DNA from: Sedimenticola hydrogenitrophicus
GTDB lineage: Bacteria > Pseudomonadota > Gammaproteobacteria > Chromatiales > Chromatiaceae
Assembly: GCF_029017505.1 (NCBI RefSeq)
Contig: NZ_JAQGEI010000033.1
Span: 1-64,000, forward strand
DNA: 64,000 nt
Reading direction: 5' to 3'
Each line of letters opens with the position of its first letter. The first letter of the stretch is position 1. The position numbers and the translations under genes were made by a program. Positions 8,614 through 18,542 of this stretch are shown in pieces. The notes below the pieces were generated by a model. It made no database searches. It was not told the DNA's origin and saw nothing but the letters and a program-made list of their open reading frames with translations.

Positions 8614-8952
8614 TCAGTGAGTTTCTGAAACCATATTGATGGTGTATTTTGGTATCTCGATTACCAGATCCTCATCACCGACCTGCGCCTGACAGCTGAG
8701 ACGGGATTCCGGCTCCAGCCCCCACGCCTTGTCCAGCAGATCCTCTTCCACCTCATCCGCCTCTCCCAGCGAGTCGAAACCCTCGCGGATGATCACGTGG
8801 CAGGTGGTGCAGGCACAGGATTTTTCACAGGCATGCTCGATCTCTATGCCATTTTGATTGGCCGCATCGCAAATGGAGATGCCGGGTTCCACCTCGATCA
8901 CCGCCCCTTCCGGGCAGATCTCTTCATGGGGAAGAAAAATAAGCTGAGTCAT
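8614..8952 (-). CDS. fdx: ISC-type [2Fe-2S] ferredoxin
   Basis: 112 residues from ATG 8952 (MTQLIFLPHEE), with AGGATTG upstream. The cluster ligands are Cys42, Cys48, Cys51 (ACEKSCACTTC) and Cys87 (RLSCQA), the adrenodoxin-like spacing of the ISC ferredoxin. It supplies electrons for cluster building on IscU. It sits 22 bases after hscA. Confidence 0.94.
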   Translation of the reverse strand: MTQLIFLPHEEICPEGAVIEVEPGISICDAANQNGIEIEHACEKSCACTTCHVIIREGFDSLGEADEVEEDLLDKAWGLEPESRLSCQAQVGDEDLVIEIPKYTINMVSETH

Positions 8953-8974
8953 GTTCAATCCTATGCTGCTGTCG

Positions 8975-10846
8975 CTATTCAAAGTCGTCAATGCGGTGAC
9001 CGGACATGGCCTTGCGCACACTGGCGTTCATACGTCTTTCGACATAGAACTCGCAAGATTTCTCCAGCGCCTCCACCGCCGCCTTGATGGCGGCCTGATC
9101 CCCCTCCCGGGTGATCTCGGCGAGCGTCCGCAAGGCCGATTCTATGCCGTTTCGTTCCTTCGCATCCAGCAGCTCGTCGCCATCGGCATGCAGGGCCGCG
9201 GTCAGCGCCTCGATGACGCGCTCCGCCTCGACCTGCCGTTCGCGCAGCAGCCGCGCCTCCATGTCCTCCTTGGCATGGTCAATGGATTCCCGCAGCATGG
9301 ATTCGATCTCACCATCGGTCAATCCATAGGAGGGTTTCACCTCGACGCTCGCCTTGACGCCGCTGCTCTGCTCCTGCGCCTCCACACTCAGCAGGCCATC
9401 GGCATCCACCGAGAAGGTGACCCGGATGCGCGCGGCGCCGGCCACCATGGGCGGGATGCCGCGCAACTCGAAGCGCGCCAGGGAGCGGTTGTCGGCAACC
9501 AGTTCCCGCTCGCCCTGCAGCACATGCACGGCCATGGCGGTCTGCCCGTCCTTGAAGGTGGTGAACTCCTGGGCCCGGGCCACCGGAATGGTGGTATTGC
9601 GCGGGATGATCTTCTCCACCAGTCCGCCCATGGTCTCAATCCCTAGCGACAGCGGATTGACATCCAGCAGCAGCATCTCGTGGTCCGACTTGTTGCCCAC
9701 CAGGACATCCGCCTGAATGGCGGCACCAATCGCCACTACCCGGTCCGGATCGATGTCCACCAGCGGATCGGTGCGGAAAAACTCGCCCACCAGCTCGCGC
9801 ACCCGCGGGACCCGGGTGGAACCGCCGACCATCACCACATCCTTGATCTGCTCCGGGGTCAGACCGGCATCGCGCAGGGCCCGGCGACAGGGCGCCAGGG
9901 TCTTGCGTATCAGGGGTTCGATCAGGGTCTCGAACTGTGCGCGGCTCAGTTCGCCCTGCCAGGTCGTGCCGTCGACCAGGGCTACCGTGATCGCGGTACT
10001 GTGCGCCGCGGTGAGCGCCTCTTTCGCCTTGCAGGCCACCTGCATCAGCTGGCGCAGGATGGAGTGGTCGGCATCCCGGTCGATACCGGCCTGGGCCATG
10101 ATCCATTCGGCCACCGCGTGGTCCAGGTCATCGCCCCCCAGCGCGGAATCGCCGCCGGTGGAGAGGACTTCGAACACCCCCTTGTTGAGGCGCAGGATCG
10201 AGATATCGAACGTACCGCCACCCAGGTCGTAGATGGCATGCACGCCATCCGAGCCAGTATCCAGACCGTAGGCGACCGCCGCCGCCGTGGGTTCATTGAG
10301 CAGCCGCAACACCTTGAGCCCGGCAATCGTGGCGGCATCCTTGGTGGCCTGCCGCTGTGCGTCATCGAAATAGGCCGGTACGGTGATCACGATGCCTTCC
10401 AGCTCACCGCCCAGGGAATGCTCGGCACGCCGCACCAGGGACTTGAGAATCTCCGAAGAGACCTCGATGGAGCTGACCTCACCCCGTACGGTCTGGATCC
10501 GCGGAACGGCCGCGTTGCCCTCCTGGAACCGGTACGGCAGCTTGTTGCCGAGGGATTTGATATCCGCGAGCCCGCGACCGATCAGGCGCTTGACCGAGAT
10601 GATGGTATTCAGGGGGTCCTGCGCCGCCATTTCCCGGGCCCGGCGACCCACCTCGATGCCATTTTCCAGGTAGCGCACGACCGACGGCAGCAGATGCTCA
10701 CCGTCCTCGTCCGGCAAGGTGACCGCCTTGCCGCTGCGTACGACAGCGACCAGGGAGTTGGTGGTGCCCAGGTCGATCCCGACCGCCAGCCGGTGTTGAT
10801 GCGGCGCGACGGATTGTCCCGGTTCAGAAAGTTGGAGTAAGGCCAT
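8975..10846 (-). CDS. hscA: HscA, Hsp70-type chaperone for iron-sulfur cluster transfer
   Basis: 623 residues, normal for HscA. The ATPase domain carries [14 protein letters not shown] near residue 23 and the phosphate loop [16 protein letters not shown] substrate-binding domain follows, with [16 protein letters not shown] and a helical lid at the C-terminus. HscA binds the LPPVK motif of IscU, which is present in the IscU encoded here, and drives cluster release with HscB. Fourth from the end of the isc operon. Confidence 0.95.
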   Translation of the reverse strand: MALLQLSEPGQSVAPHQHRLAVGIDLGTTNSLVAVVRSGKAVTLPDEDGEHLLPSVVRYLENGIEVGRRAREMAAQDPLNTIISVKRLIGRGLADIKSLGNKLPYRFQEGNAAVPRIQTVRGEVSSIEVSSEILKSLVRRAEHSLGGELEGIVITVPAYFDDAQRQATKDAATIAGLKVLRLLNEPTAAAVAYGLDTGSDGVHAIYDLGGGTFDISILRLNKGVFEVLSTGGDSALGGDDLDHAVAEWIMAQAGIDRDADHSILRQLMQVACKAKEALTAAHSTAITVALVDGTTWQGELSRAQFETLIEPLIRKTLAPCRRALRDAGLTPEQIKDVVMVGGSTRVPRVRELVGEFFRTDPLVDIDPDRVVAIGAAIQADVLVGNKSDHEMLLLDVNPLSLGIETMGGLVEKIIPRNTTIPVARAQEFTTFKDGQTAMAVHVLQGERELVADNRSLARFELRGIPPMVAGAARIRVTFSVDADGLLSVEAQEQSSGVKASVEVKPSYGLTDGEIESMLRESIDHAKEDMEARLLRERQVEAERVIEALTAALHADGDELLDAKERNGIESALRTLAEITREGDQAAIKAAVEALEKSCEFYVERRMNASVRKAMSGHRIDDFE

Positions 10847-10900
10847 AATCCTGGGATCCTCAGTCGATCGCTGTACAGCGCAGCCTATCAGAACAGCTTA

Positions 10901-11446
10901 TCATAGGGCGTCATCCAGCTCGGCTTCGAGGGATTCGGCATCAAAACGAAGTTTTTTCAGGAACTGCATCTTCAGCAGATTCTCTTTGGCCGCCGCCAGT
11001 TGCTCCGGCGTCGCCGACTCGAACTGGACCGCCATCTGAGCGATCAGGCCGTTGATCCGTCGATTCACATCGGTCATGAACTCCGCGATCACCGCATACG
11101 GATCCGGCTTGTCACGCGCCGCCTCCAGCTCCTCGCGCAGCTCCATCTGCTCCATCAGGAAAGCGGCGTCCCGGGTGGTCTCCCGGCCATGCTCCATCTC
11201 GATCCCATTCAGACTGAGCAGATAGCTGGCACGCAGGACCGGATCTTTCAGGGTTTCGTAGGCCTCGTTGATGCGCACCGCCCCCTGCATCGAGAGGCGG
11301 CGTTCCTGTTCTGTTGCATTGGCAAACCGGTCGGGATGCACTGCTCTCTGCAACTCACGGTAATGAGCTGATAGCTGTTCAGTGTCTACGATATAACCCA
11401 CCGGCAAGCCAAACAACTCAAAGTAGTTCTTTGAGAAATCCAGCAT
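10901..11446 (-). CDS. hscB: HscB, J-domain co-chaperone
   Basis: 181 residues. The J domain has the HPD motif at residues 37-39 (RAVHPDRFAN). The C-terminal three-helix region binds IscU. It stimulates the HscA ATPase. Encoded 54 bases upstream of hscA, in the standard order. Confidence 0.94.
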   Translation of the reverse strand: MLDFSKNYFELFGLPVGYIVDTEQLSAHYRELQRAVHPDRFANATEQERRLSMQGAVRINEAYETLKDPVLRASYLLSLNGIEMEHGRETTRDAAFLMEQMELREELEAARDKPDPYAVIAEFMTDVNRRINGLIAQMAVQFESATPEQLAAAKENLLKMQFLKKLRFDAESLEAELDDAL

Positions 11447-11524
11447 CGCTTGGTTTTAAACTGCTATTGGGCTTTAAACGGTTATCGGGTGGTGTGAACT
11501 CGGTGCCGAGAGAGAAAAACCCCA

Positions 11525-11848
11525 TCAGACGTTAAAGCTTTCGCCACAACCACAGGAGTCCTTGACGTTGGGATTATTGAACTTGAACCCCTCGTTGAGT
11601 CCCTCGCGGGTGTAATCCAGCTCGGTGCCGTCCAGATAGAGCAGGCTCTTCGGATCGACCAGCACCTTGACGCCATGCTGTTCGAAAATCTGGTCATCCG
11701 CTTCACTCTCGTCGGCGAATTCCAGAACGTAAGCCATGCCCGAGCAGCCGGAGGTGCGGACACCGAGTCTTATACCCAGGCCCGACCCCCGGTTTTCAAG
11801 ATAATTGCGCACATGCGTGGCAGCCGCTTCAGTTATGGTAATGGTCAT
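11525..11848 (-). CDS. iscA: IscA, A-type iron-sulfur carrier
   Basis: 107 residues with the three conserved cysteines of A-type carriers: Cys35 ([10 protein letters not shown]), Cys99 and Cys101 (DSCGCGESF). It receives clusters and passes them to target proteins. Lies between iscU and hscB. Confidence 0.94.
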   Translation of the reverse strand: MTITITEAAATHVRNYLENRGSGLGIRLGVRTSGCSGMAYVLEFADESEADDQIFEQHGVKVLVDPKSLLYLDGTELDYTREGLNEGFKFNNPNVKDSCGCGESFNV

Positions 11849-11921
11849 ATCGTCTCACTCCGGGTTCCCTTTCGGCATCCCGATCTACAACAACACTAGA
11901 GGCAATATAATGCCTTAACGG

Positions 11922-12308
11922 CTAGCCCTTTGCATTCTTTGCCGTGTAATCCTGCACCGCGGCCTTGATCGCGTCCTCGGCAAGCACGGAGCAGTGAATC
12001 TTGACCGGCGGCAATGCCAGCTCCGCGGCGATCTGGGTATTTTTGATCTGCTGCGCCTCCTCCAGGGTTTTGCCCTTCACCCATTCGGTCAGCAGGCTGC
12101 TGGAGGCGATGGCGGAACCGCAACCGTAGGTCTTGAACTTGGCGTCCTCGATCACGCCCTGCTCATTCACCTGTATCTGCAGTCGCATCACATCACCACA
12201 GGCGGGCGCACCGACCATCCCGGTACCGACATTCTTGGCCTCCTTGTCCATCACGCCGACGTTGCGGGGGTTCTCATAGTGGTCCAGGACCTTCTCACTG
12301 TATGCCAT
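11922..12308 (-). CDS. iscU: IscU, iron-sulfur cluster scaffold
   Basis: 128 residues starting MAYSEKVLDHYENPRNVG at ATG 12308, with GGAG eight bases upstream. Cluster ligands Cys37, Cys63 and Cys106 and the release aspartate Asp39 (ACGD) are all present. The HscA recognition motif LPPVK is at residues 99-103. Clusters are built here from sulfur given by IscS. Confidence 0.96.
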   Translation of the reverse strand: MAYSEKVLDHYENPRNVGVMDKEAKNVGTGMVGAPACGDVMRLQIQVNEQGVIEDAKFKTYGCGSAIASSSLLTEWVKGKTLEEAQQIKNTQIAAELALPPVKIHCSVLAEDAIKAAVQDYTAKNAKG

Positions 12309-12410
12309 TCTCAATTCTCCGGATTCAGTGCCCAGACCAATATATGCCGGTGACACTGGTAAACTGCAAATAGATTAACCTTATATACCCAATCAGACAG
12401 TAACGCGCAC

Positions 12411-13625
12411 CTAATGTGCCGCCCACTGTACCGAATGGAGATCAATCCCTTCCTTGAACATATCCCACAAGGGCGAAAGCTCGCGCAGACGGTTGACCTG
12501 CTGACTGATCAGCCCGATGACATAGTCGACCTCCTCCTCGGTGGTAAAACGACCGATAGTGAAGCGGATTGAGCTGTGCGCCAGTTCGTCCTCCCGGCCG
12601 AGGGCGCGCAGCACATAACTGGGCTCCAGACTGGCCGAAGTACAGGCCGAGCCGGAGGAAACGGCAAAGTCTTTCAGCGCCATGATCAGCGATTCGCCCT
12701 CGACATAGGCAAAACTGATATTGAGGTTGCCCGCCACCCGATGTTCCAGATCGCCATTGAGATAGACCTCGTCCATCCCCTTGATGCCGTTCCAGAGCCG
12801 GTCACGCAACTGCATGATGCGCTCATTGTCCTGTGCCATCTCCGCCTTGGCGAGACGGAACGCCTCGCCCATACCGACGATCTGGTGGGTGGCCAGGGTA
12901 CCCGAACGCATGCCGCGCTCATGGCCACCGCCGTGCATCTGGGCCTCCAGACGAACCCGTGGCTTACGTCGCACGTACAGCGCGCCGATGCCCTTCGGGC
13001 CATAGAGCTTGTGCGCGGAGAGGGATAACAGGTCCACCTTCATGCGCTCCATGTCCAGCGGCACCTTGCCGGCGCTCTGCGCGGCATCCACATGAAACAG
13101 TATCTTGCGCGCGCGGGTCAGCTCGCCGATGGCCTCGATATCCTGAATGACCCCGATCTCGTTATTCACGTGCATGATGGAGACCAGGATGGTGTCGTCC
13201 CGCATCGCCGCTTCGAGCTTAGCCAGATCGATCAGGCCATTCGGCTCGGGATCGAGGTAGGTCACTTCGAACCCTTCACGCTCCAGTTGCCGGCAGGTAT
13301 CCAGAACCGCCTTGTGTTCGGTCTTGCTGGTGATGATGTGCTTACCCTGTTTCTGATAGAAATGGGCGGCCCCCTTGATGGCCAGATTGTCGGACTCGGT
13401 CGCTCCCGAGGTCCAGACGATCTCTTTGGGATCGGCATTCAGCAGTGCGGCGACATCGCTTCTCGCCTGCTCTACCGCGTCATCCGCATCCCAGCCGAAC
13501 TTGTGGGAACGCGAGGCCGGATTGCCGAACATGCCGTCCGGGGTCAGGTACTGGCACATCTTCTCCGCAACCCGGGGATCAACGGGCGTGGTTGCCGAAT
13601 AGTCCATATAGATGGGTAATTTCAT
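12411..13625 (-). CDS. iscS: IscS, cysteine desulfurase
   Basis: 404 residues from ATG 13625 ([17 protein letters not shown]), the same length and start as E. coli IscS. GGAG sits five bases before this ATG; a GTG and an ATG just upstream are too close to it. PLP-lysine motif [11 protein letters not shown] and catalytic cysteine loop [17 protein letters not shown] are intact. It removes sulfur from cysteine for cluster assembly and tRNA thiolation. Confidence 0.96.
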   Translation of the reverse strand: MKLPIYMDYSATTPVDPRVAEKMCQYLTPDGMFGNPASRSHKFGWDADDAVEQARSDVAALLNADPKEIVWTSGATESDNLAIKGAAHFYQKQGKHIITSKTEHKAVLDTCRQLEREGFEVTYLDPEPNGLIDLAKLEAAMRDDTILVSIMHVNNEIGVIQDIEAIGELTRARKILFHVDAAQSAGKVPLDMERMKVDLLSLSAHKLYGPKGIGALYVRRKPRVRLEAQMHGGGHERGMRSGTLATHQIVGMGEAFRLAKAEMAQDNERIMQLRDRLWNGIKGMDEVYLNGDLEHRVAGNLNISFAYVEGESLIMALKDFAVSSGSACTSASLEPSYVLRALGREDELAHSSIRFTIGRFTTEEEVDYVIGLISQQVNRLRELSPLWDMFKEGIDLHSVQWAAH

Positions 13626-13659
13626 CATCACTCCAAATTCTTAAGGTTGTCGACCGGTA

Positions 13660-14178
13660 TCAGGCCCGTACGCCTGTACCCACCGGGGTAGCTGCAAATT
13701 TCACATCGGCCGAAACGGCGGCCTTTTCAGCTGCCCGGCGTCGCTCTTCATCCTGTCGCTGTGCGACCTTCTTAACCCCGCGCCGCTCCATTAAATCATG
13801 CAGGCTGATCCGGTTAAGATAGTCATATATCTGGTCACTGAGGTCATGCCAGAGATCATGGGTCAGACAGCGCTCGTTGTCCTGACAGTTGTGGCTGCCG
13901 CCACACCGCGTGGTATCGACCTTTTCATCCACGGCGGTAATGACAGCGGCGATAAAGATCTCGTCGGCCTCCTTGCCGAGCACATATCCGCCCCCCGGGC
14001 CCCTGACACTGGATACCAGGAGCTTTTTCCGCAACCGGGAAAACAGCTGTTCCAGATAAGAGAGGGAGATACCCTGACGCTCGGCGATATCCGCCAGCGT
14101 GATCGGCCCCTCCCCCTGGTGGAAGGCCAGGTCCAGCATGGCGGTTACTGCATAACGTCCTTTTGTGGTTAACCTCAC
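13660..14178 (-). CDS. iscR: IscR, Rrf2-family [2Fe-2S] regulator of the isc operon
   Basis: 172 residues. The winged-helix N-terminus ([20 protein letters not shown]) and cluster ligands Cys92, Cys98, Cys104 and His107 ([17 protein letters not shown]) are all present. Cluster-loaded IscR represses its own operon at type 1 sites; such a site lies at 14217-14241. The C-terminal tail of about 40 residues is charged and variable. Confidence 0.95.
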   Translation of the reverse strand: MRLTTKGRYAVTAMLDLAFHQGEGPITLADIAERQGISLSYLEQLFSRLRKKLLVSSVRGPGGGYVLGKEADEIFIAAVITAVDEKVDTTRCGGSHNCQDNERCLTHDLWHDLSDQIYDYLNRISLHDLMERRGVKKVAQRQDEERRRAAEKAAVSADVKFAATPVGTGVRA

Positions 14179-14208
14179 AGCGGATACTCCTCAATATTTG
14201 ATGACGCT

Positions 14209-14241
14209 AATATATAATACCTGAGTGAATCAGTCAACTAT
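14209..14241 (-). promoter_or_regulatory. isc promoter with type 1 IscR operator
   Basis: On the reverse strand, -35 TTGACT (14232-14237) and -10 TATATT (14209-14214) are 17 bases apart. The 25 bases at 14217-14241 match the E. coli type 1 IscR motif (ATASYYGACT, then RWWWY, then AGTCRRSTAT) at all but one position. The operator covers the -35 and spacer, as expected for repression, and overlaps the last four bases of cysE. Confidence 0.85.
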
Positions 14242-15065
14242 TCAGGGCCGCTATTTTCTTTCACCGGAGTCGCCAACTCCTGATTTTCAGCTCCTTGTAT
14301 TTTAAGCAATTCTTCGGCCGTAGAGGCGATCTCTGAGGTGTCTATCTCGGGAATCTCCAGGTCGGGGTGATCTTCGCTGACGCGCTGGAGTATCTGACAC
14401 ATGGTCTGCATGCGCTGATCCATGACGTGGATATGATCCAGCATGCAGTTGATGGCGTGGGCGACCGGATCGGGTGCATCACTGGTGGCACCATAGGCGT
14501 CAAAGCCCATCTTCTCGGCGATCTCCGAACGCCGCGCCTTGGTGGCGCCGGACGCCGCCGCGATCAGGCGCCCGGGCACACCGACCACCGTGGTGCCTGG
14601 TGGAACCGCTTTCAGCACCACCGCGTTAGAACCGATTCGGGCACCGTCGCCGATCTCGATCGGGCCCAGCACCTTGGCGCCGGCCCCCACCACCACATTA
14701 TTACCCAGGGTCGGATGGCGCTTGCCCTTCTGCCAACTGGTGCCGCCAAGGGTGACACCGTGATACAGGGTACAGTCGTCGCCGATCACCGCCGTCTCCC
14801 CGATGACCACACCCATGCCGTGATCGATAAAGAAGCGGCGCCCGATGGAGGCCCCCGGATGGATCTCGATCCCGGTGGTCCAGCGCGCGAAGGTGGAAAG
14901 GAACCGGGCGATCCAGCAGAGGCCGATATTCCACAGCCAGTGGGTCAAGCGATGCATCAGCAGGGCGTGCAGACCGGGGTAGGTGGTCAGCACCTCGAAG
15001 GCGTTGCGGGCCGCCGGGTCGCGTTCAAATACACTGGCGATATCTTCTTTGAGACGAGTGAACAT
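14238..15065 (-). CDS. cysE: Serine O-acetyltransferase
   Basis: 275 residues starting [20 protein letters not shown]. The left-handed beta-helix of the hexapeptide family runs from about residue 60 to 175 with the catalytic region [19 protein letters not shown] and LYHGVTLGG. It makes O-acetylserine for cysteine, the substrate of IscS. It ends inside the IscR operator, immediately before iscR, so it is linked to the isc operon, as in Azotobacter-type gene order. The acidic C-terminal extension of about 80 residues is family-variable. Confidence 0.93.
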   Translation of the reverse strand: MFTRLKEDIASVFERDPAARNAFEVLTTYPGLHALLMHRLTHWLWNIGLCWIARFLSTFARWTTGIEIHPGASIGRRFFIDHGMGVVIGETAVIGDDCTLYHGVTLGGTSWQKGKRHPTLGNNVVVGAGAKVLGPIEIGDGARIGSNAVVLKAVPPGTTVVGVPGRLIAAASGATKARRSEIAEKMGFDAYGATSDAPDPVAHAINCMLDHIHVMDQRMQTMCQILQRVSEDHPDLEIPEIDTSEIASTAEELLKIQGAENQELATPVKENSGPE

Positions 15066-15198
15066 TAGGGGATTCCATCTACTCCGGCACGACATCAGGA
15101 AACTGCTATTCCCGACTATTCTACTCGATTATTTCACCGACTGACCAGCGCCGGCACCCGCCACCCCGGCGCGGCAAACTACCGTCATGGGAGCGGCT

Positions 15199-15283
15199 GT
15201 AGGTTGGGGTGAGCTTGCGAACCCCAACAGATTTCCGATCATGCGCACACTAATGTTGGGGTTCGTTCCTCACCCCAACCTAC
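15199..15283. repeat. Dispersed palindromic repeat (GTAGGTTGGGGTGAG type)
   Basis: Arms GTAGGTTGGGGTGAG and, at the other end, CTCACCCCAACCTAC are inverted copies around a short centre containing GATTTCCGATCATGCGC. Same family as at 8236-8321. It lies in the 285-base gap between cysE and trmJ, where it could act as a processing or termination hairpin. Confidence 0.7.
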
Positions 15284-15350
15284 GGCCTGTAAAAATACGG
15301 CAGTGTATTTATGGCAATGAGTACTTGGTAGGCAGGGGTCAACCGACGAG

Positions 15351-16079
15351 CTATTCGCGCCGCATCGACTTACGGCCTTGCGCCGCACTCAGGATACCGC
15401 GCAGGATATTGAGCTCCTCCGGATCCGGGCGCGCCCGCAGAAACAGCCGCCGCAGTCTCCGCTGCAGTTTCGCCGACTGCCGGGGATCGCTGAAACCAAT
15501 ATCCAGCAGCGCCTGCTGCAGATGCTGGAAAAATCCTTCCATCGCCTCCACCGGCGCCGCGGTTACCAACTCCGACTCCCGGGGCTCGGCTACCACCAGT
15601 GACTGCAGGTAGATTTCATAGGAGATGACCTGCAGCGCCTGGGCAATATTCAGGGAACTGTATTCAGGATTGGCCGGGATATGCACCAGATAGTGGCAGC
15701 GATCCAGCTCGCTGTTGCGCAGCCCGGAACTCTCGCGGCCAAACAGGATCGCCACCTCGCCCTGGGTCGCCTCGGTCCACAGCTGCTCGGCGCAGGCCCG
15801 GGGCAGCAACTGCGGCCACTCCACCGTCCGGAGACGGGCGCTTGCCCCGACCACCAACCGACACCCCGCCAGGGCCTGGTCCAGCGTTTCAAAGACCCGG
15901 CACTGCTCCAGGATACTGTCCGCACCGGCCGCCCGCGCGGTCGCCTCCGCGCTGGGGAAGGTGCGCGGGGCGACCAGACAGAGCCGACCCAGCCCCATGT
16001 TCTTCATTGCCCTGGCGGCGGCACCGATATTGCCCGGATGGGTGGTCTCGATGAGGATAATTTTGATGTTCTTCAGCAT
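15351..16079 (-). CDS. trmJ: TrmJ, tRNA Cm32/Um32 2'-O-methyltransferase
   Basis: 242 residues of the SPOUT class: IILIETTHPGNIGAAARAMKNMG at the start and the knotted C-terminal SAM site with ILFGRESSGLRNSEL and YSSLNIAQALQVISYEIY. It methylates the ribose at position 32 of the anticodon loop. It is divergent from suhB and upstream of cysE-iscR, the conserved gammaproteobacterial neighbourhood. Confidence 0.94.
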   Translation of the reverse strand: MLKNIKIILIETTHPGNIGAAARAMKNMGLGRLCLVAPRTFPSAEATARAAGADSILEQCRVFETLDQALAGCRLVVGASARLRTVEWPQLLPRACAEQLWTEATQGEVAILFGRESSGLRNSELDRCHYLVHIPANPEYSSLNIAQALQVISYEIYLQSLVVAEPRESELVTAAPVEAMEGFFQHLQQALLDIGFSDPRQSAKLQRRLRRLFLRARPDPEELNILRGILSAAQGRKSMRRE

Positions 16080-16205
16080 AGTCGCAAGCCTACCTGATTC
16101 GGTGTCATTTCTCAGCTGGATTGAACCGTGACAGCGCGAAAAATCTTGCCGCGGAAAGTGATTTCCCCTTTATTAGCGGCGCGGGTTGATGTATCTTCCA
16201 CGCCC

Positions 16206-17003
16206 ATGCACCCGATGATGAATATTGCTGTCCGTGCCGCGCGTAGCGCCGGTAACATACTCCTCCGTTATTACGAGCGATCCGACACCCTGACGATTAC
16301 CCAGAAGGGCCGCAACGACTTCGTGTCGGAAGTGGACAGGGCCTCCGAACAGGCCATTATTGACACCCTGCGGAGCGCCTACCCCAACCACGCCATCCTG
16401 GCGGAAGAGAGCGGCAGCAGGAGCGGCAATGAGTTCCAGTGGATCATCGATCCGCTCGACGGCACCACCAACTACCTGCATGGATTCCCCCAGTTCGCCA
16501 TTTCCATCGCTCTGAAACACAAGGGCGTACTGGAGCACGGGCTGGTCTATGATCCGCTGCGCGACGAGATGTTTACCGCCAGCCGCGGAGACGGCGCGCT
16601 GCTCAACGACCGGCGCCTCCGGGTAACCAGTCGGAAAACGCTGGAAGGGGCGCTGCTCGGAACCGGTTTTCCGTACGGCGACCTATCCAATCTGGATGCC
16701 TATCTGGGCATGTTCCGGGATTTGATCAAGGATACCGCCGGCATCCGCCGGCCGGGATCGGCGGCACTGGACCTGGCCTACGTGGCCGCCGGACGCCTGG
16801 ACGGGTTCTGGGAACTGGGGCTCTCCGAGTGGGATTTCGCCGCCGGCGCCCTGCTGGTCAAAGAGGCCGGCGGTACCGTGTCCGATATCAATGGCGGCGG
16901 CCGCTTCTTCGAGACCGGCAACCTCATTGCCGGCGGTCTGCGACTCCATTCCGCCATGGCCGGCGTGATCCGTCCGCACCTCACCGAGCGGCTGCGCGCC
17001 TGA
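16206..17003 (+). CDS. suhB: SuhB, inositol-1-monophosphatase family protein
   Basis: 265 residues from ATG 16206 (MHPMMNIAVRAARSAGN), matching the SuhB start; a frame extending upstream is not family-like. Metal-binding motifs are intact: ILAEESG near residue 66, WIIDPLDGTTNYLHGFP near residue 80, and WDFAAGALLVKEAGG near the C-terminus. SuhB hydrolyses inositol monophosphate and, in E. coli, also works in rRNA antitermination complexes. Confidence 0.94.
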   Translation: MHPMMNIAVRAARSAGNILLRYYERSDTLTITQKGRNDFVSEVDRASEQAIIDTLRSAYPNHAILAEESGSRSGNEFQWIIDPLDGTTNYLHGFPQFAISIALKHKGVLEHGLVYDPLRDEMFTASRGDGALLNDRRLRVTSRKTLEGALLGTGFPYGDLSNLDAYLGMFRDLIKDTAGIRRPGSAALDLAYVAAGRLDGFWELGLSEWDFAAGALLVKEAGGTVSDINGGGRFFETGNLIAGGLRLHSAMAGVIRPHLTERLRA

Positions 17004-17025
17004 TTTACCGATAGTCCGCTAAGGA

Positions 17026-17178
17026 CCCGCGCAAGAATAAGTTCCTGTATTCGGTCGCCCCTGGACCCCGCTGGCGGCGTTACGCTTTTTGCCAAGGGAG
17101 CGGCCATTGCCTGCAAAGCGTGCCTTGCCAGCGGGGCCCAGGAACGCCCTCGGTACTACGGAATTATTCTTGCGCGGG
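17026..17178. repeat. MITE-like palindromic element
   Basis: CCCGCGCAAGAATAA at 17026-17040 is repeated perfectly inverted at 17164-17178. Inside lies a second inverted pair, CCTGGACCCCGCTGGC and GCCAGCGGGGCCCAGG. The 153 bases have no coding capacity. A partial relative is at 6687. Nested inverted repeats suggest a non-autonomous mobile element. Confidence 0.65.
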
Positions 17179-17265
17179 ACCTAAAGTTTTTCACACCCGG
17201 CCCGATAAACCGGTTAAGTTCATAGAAGGTGCCACATTCATTGGGCACTTTGGAGATCGGGCGCC

Positions 17266-17511
17266 ATGAAGGACAATTCAGATATCACCGTTACGATCAG
17301 TGATCGTGCGCTTGAGATGATCATGCGCGATGTGCTGGATGGCCTGCTTGAGCTCTCTCTGGAATCCTCACTCTGTGCCGATACCACGGATTTCGAAATC
17401 CTCGAGATCCGTCCGGCACAGACCGGCAGACCAAACCACCGGCGGACAGATGACGGGAAAACCGAGGCGGAGATCATCGATTTCCCCAACCTCAAACACG
17501 CCTGCGGATAG
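17266..17511 (+). CDS. Small acidic protein of unknown function
   Basis: 81 residues starting MKDNSDITVTISDRALEMIM, preceded by GGAGATCGGGCGCC. The first half is rich in Asp, Glu and Leu and likely helical; the second half is polar. No membrane segment, cysteine pattern or family was recognised. A strong terminator follows 14 bases after the stop, which supports a real gene, but it also serves secF from the other side. Confidence 0.5.
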   Translation: MKDNSDITVTISDRALEMIMRDVLDGLLELSLESSLCADTTDFEILEIRPAQTGRPNHRRTDDGKTEAEIIDFPNLKHACG

Positions 17512-17525
17512 CCTCAACCACACAC

Positions 17526-17564
17526 AAAAAAAGCCCGGCGGGTGGCTCCCCCGCCGGGCTTTTT
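17526..17564. terminator. Bidirectional rho-independent terminator
   Basis: AAGCCCGGCGG and CCGCCGGGCTT form an 11-bp stem flanked by an A run on the left and a T run on the right. It can end both the + strand orphan gene and the yajC-secD-secF transcript. Confidence 0.9.
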
Positions 17565-17589
17565 ACGGTCTGTTATTTTCCCGCCTGCG

Positions 17590-18537
17590 TCAGGGTTCGG
17601 CATCCACCTCGGCGCCCTCTTTGACCACCGGCATGAGGTCCGCCTTGCTGATGCCCAGCATCAACACCGCGGTACTGGCCACGTAGATCGAGGAGTAGGT
17701 ACCGACCAGGACGCCGATAATCAGCGCGAAGGCAAAGCCGTGAATGATCTCGCCGCCAAACACAAACAGGGCGACCAGCACCAGCAGGGTGGTCAGCGAG
17801 GTCATCAGGGTGCGCGCCAGGGTCTGGTTCAGCGAGCTGTTGATAATCTCCACCGCGCTCCCCTTGCGCATCTTGCGGAAATTTTCCCGGATACGGTCAA
17901 ATACCACGATGGTGTCATTCAGCGAGTAACCGATCACCGCCAGCAATGCCGCCAGCACGGTCAGATCGAACTCGATCTGGAACATGGAAAAGATGCCCAG
18001 GGTGATCAGCACGTCGTGAACCAGGGCGATCACCGAACCCAGGGCGAAGCGGTATTCGAAACGCAGTGCCACGTAGACCAGGATGCCGATCAGGGCGTAG
18101 AGCATCGCCAGCCCCCCGTCCTCGGTCAGCTCGTCGCCCACCTGGGGACCGACGAATTCCACCCGGCGCAGCGTGGCCTCGCCGGCCTGCGCCTGTTTCA
18201 GCGCGGTGAAGGCACGGTCGCTGAGTTCGGCGCTCGCCAGTTCCGCCTGGGGCGGTAGCCGCACCAGCACATCCCGGGAGGTACCGAAGTGCTGTACCTG
18301 CGCATCGCCGAAGCCGCCCTCACCCAGGACGCCCCGCACTTTGGACAGCTCCGCCGCCTCTGCGTAACCGACCTCGACCAGGGTCCCCCCGGTAAAGTCG
18401 ATCCCGAGGCTCAGTCCGCGCACCAGGACGGAACCGAGGGAGATCAGCACCAGCAGCACCGAGAGGATCGCGGCCAGCTTGCGCTTGCCCATGAAGTCGA
18501 TTTCGGTCTTTCGTTTAAAAATCTGCATCAGAGTCAT
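17590..18537 (-). CDS. secF: SecF, protein translocase subunit
   Basis: 315 residues, six membrane segments and a periplasmic domain. Typical motifs are GIDFTGGTLVEV near residue 47, VGYSLNDTIVVFDRIREN and GTYSSIYVAS. With SecD it uses the proton gradient to help complete protein export. Starts five bases after secD. Confidence 0.95.
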   Translation of the reverse strand: MTLMQIFKRKTEIDFMGKRKLAAILSVLLVLISLGSVLVRGLSLGIDFTGGTLVEVGYAEAAELSKVRGVLGEGGFGDAQVQHFGTSRDVLVRLPPQAELASAELSDRAFTALKQAQAGEATLRRVEFVGPQVGDELTEDGGLAMLYALIGILVYVALRFEYRFALGSVIALVHDVLITLGIFSMFQIEFDLTVLAALLAVIGYSLNDTIVVFDRIRENFRKMRKGSAVEIINSSLNQTLARTLMTSLTTLLVLVALFVFGGEIIHGFAFALIIGVLVGTYSSIYVASTAVLMLGISKADLMPVVKEGAEVDAEP

Positions 18538-18542
18538 CCCAA

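Noticed and set aside
9680-10840. Long open frame on the + strand opposite hscA (386 codons)
   Set aside because: It is the mirror of a highly conserved GC-rich gene; composition keeps the opposite frame open. It shows no family motifs and no ribosome site.
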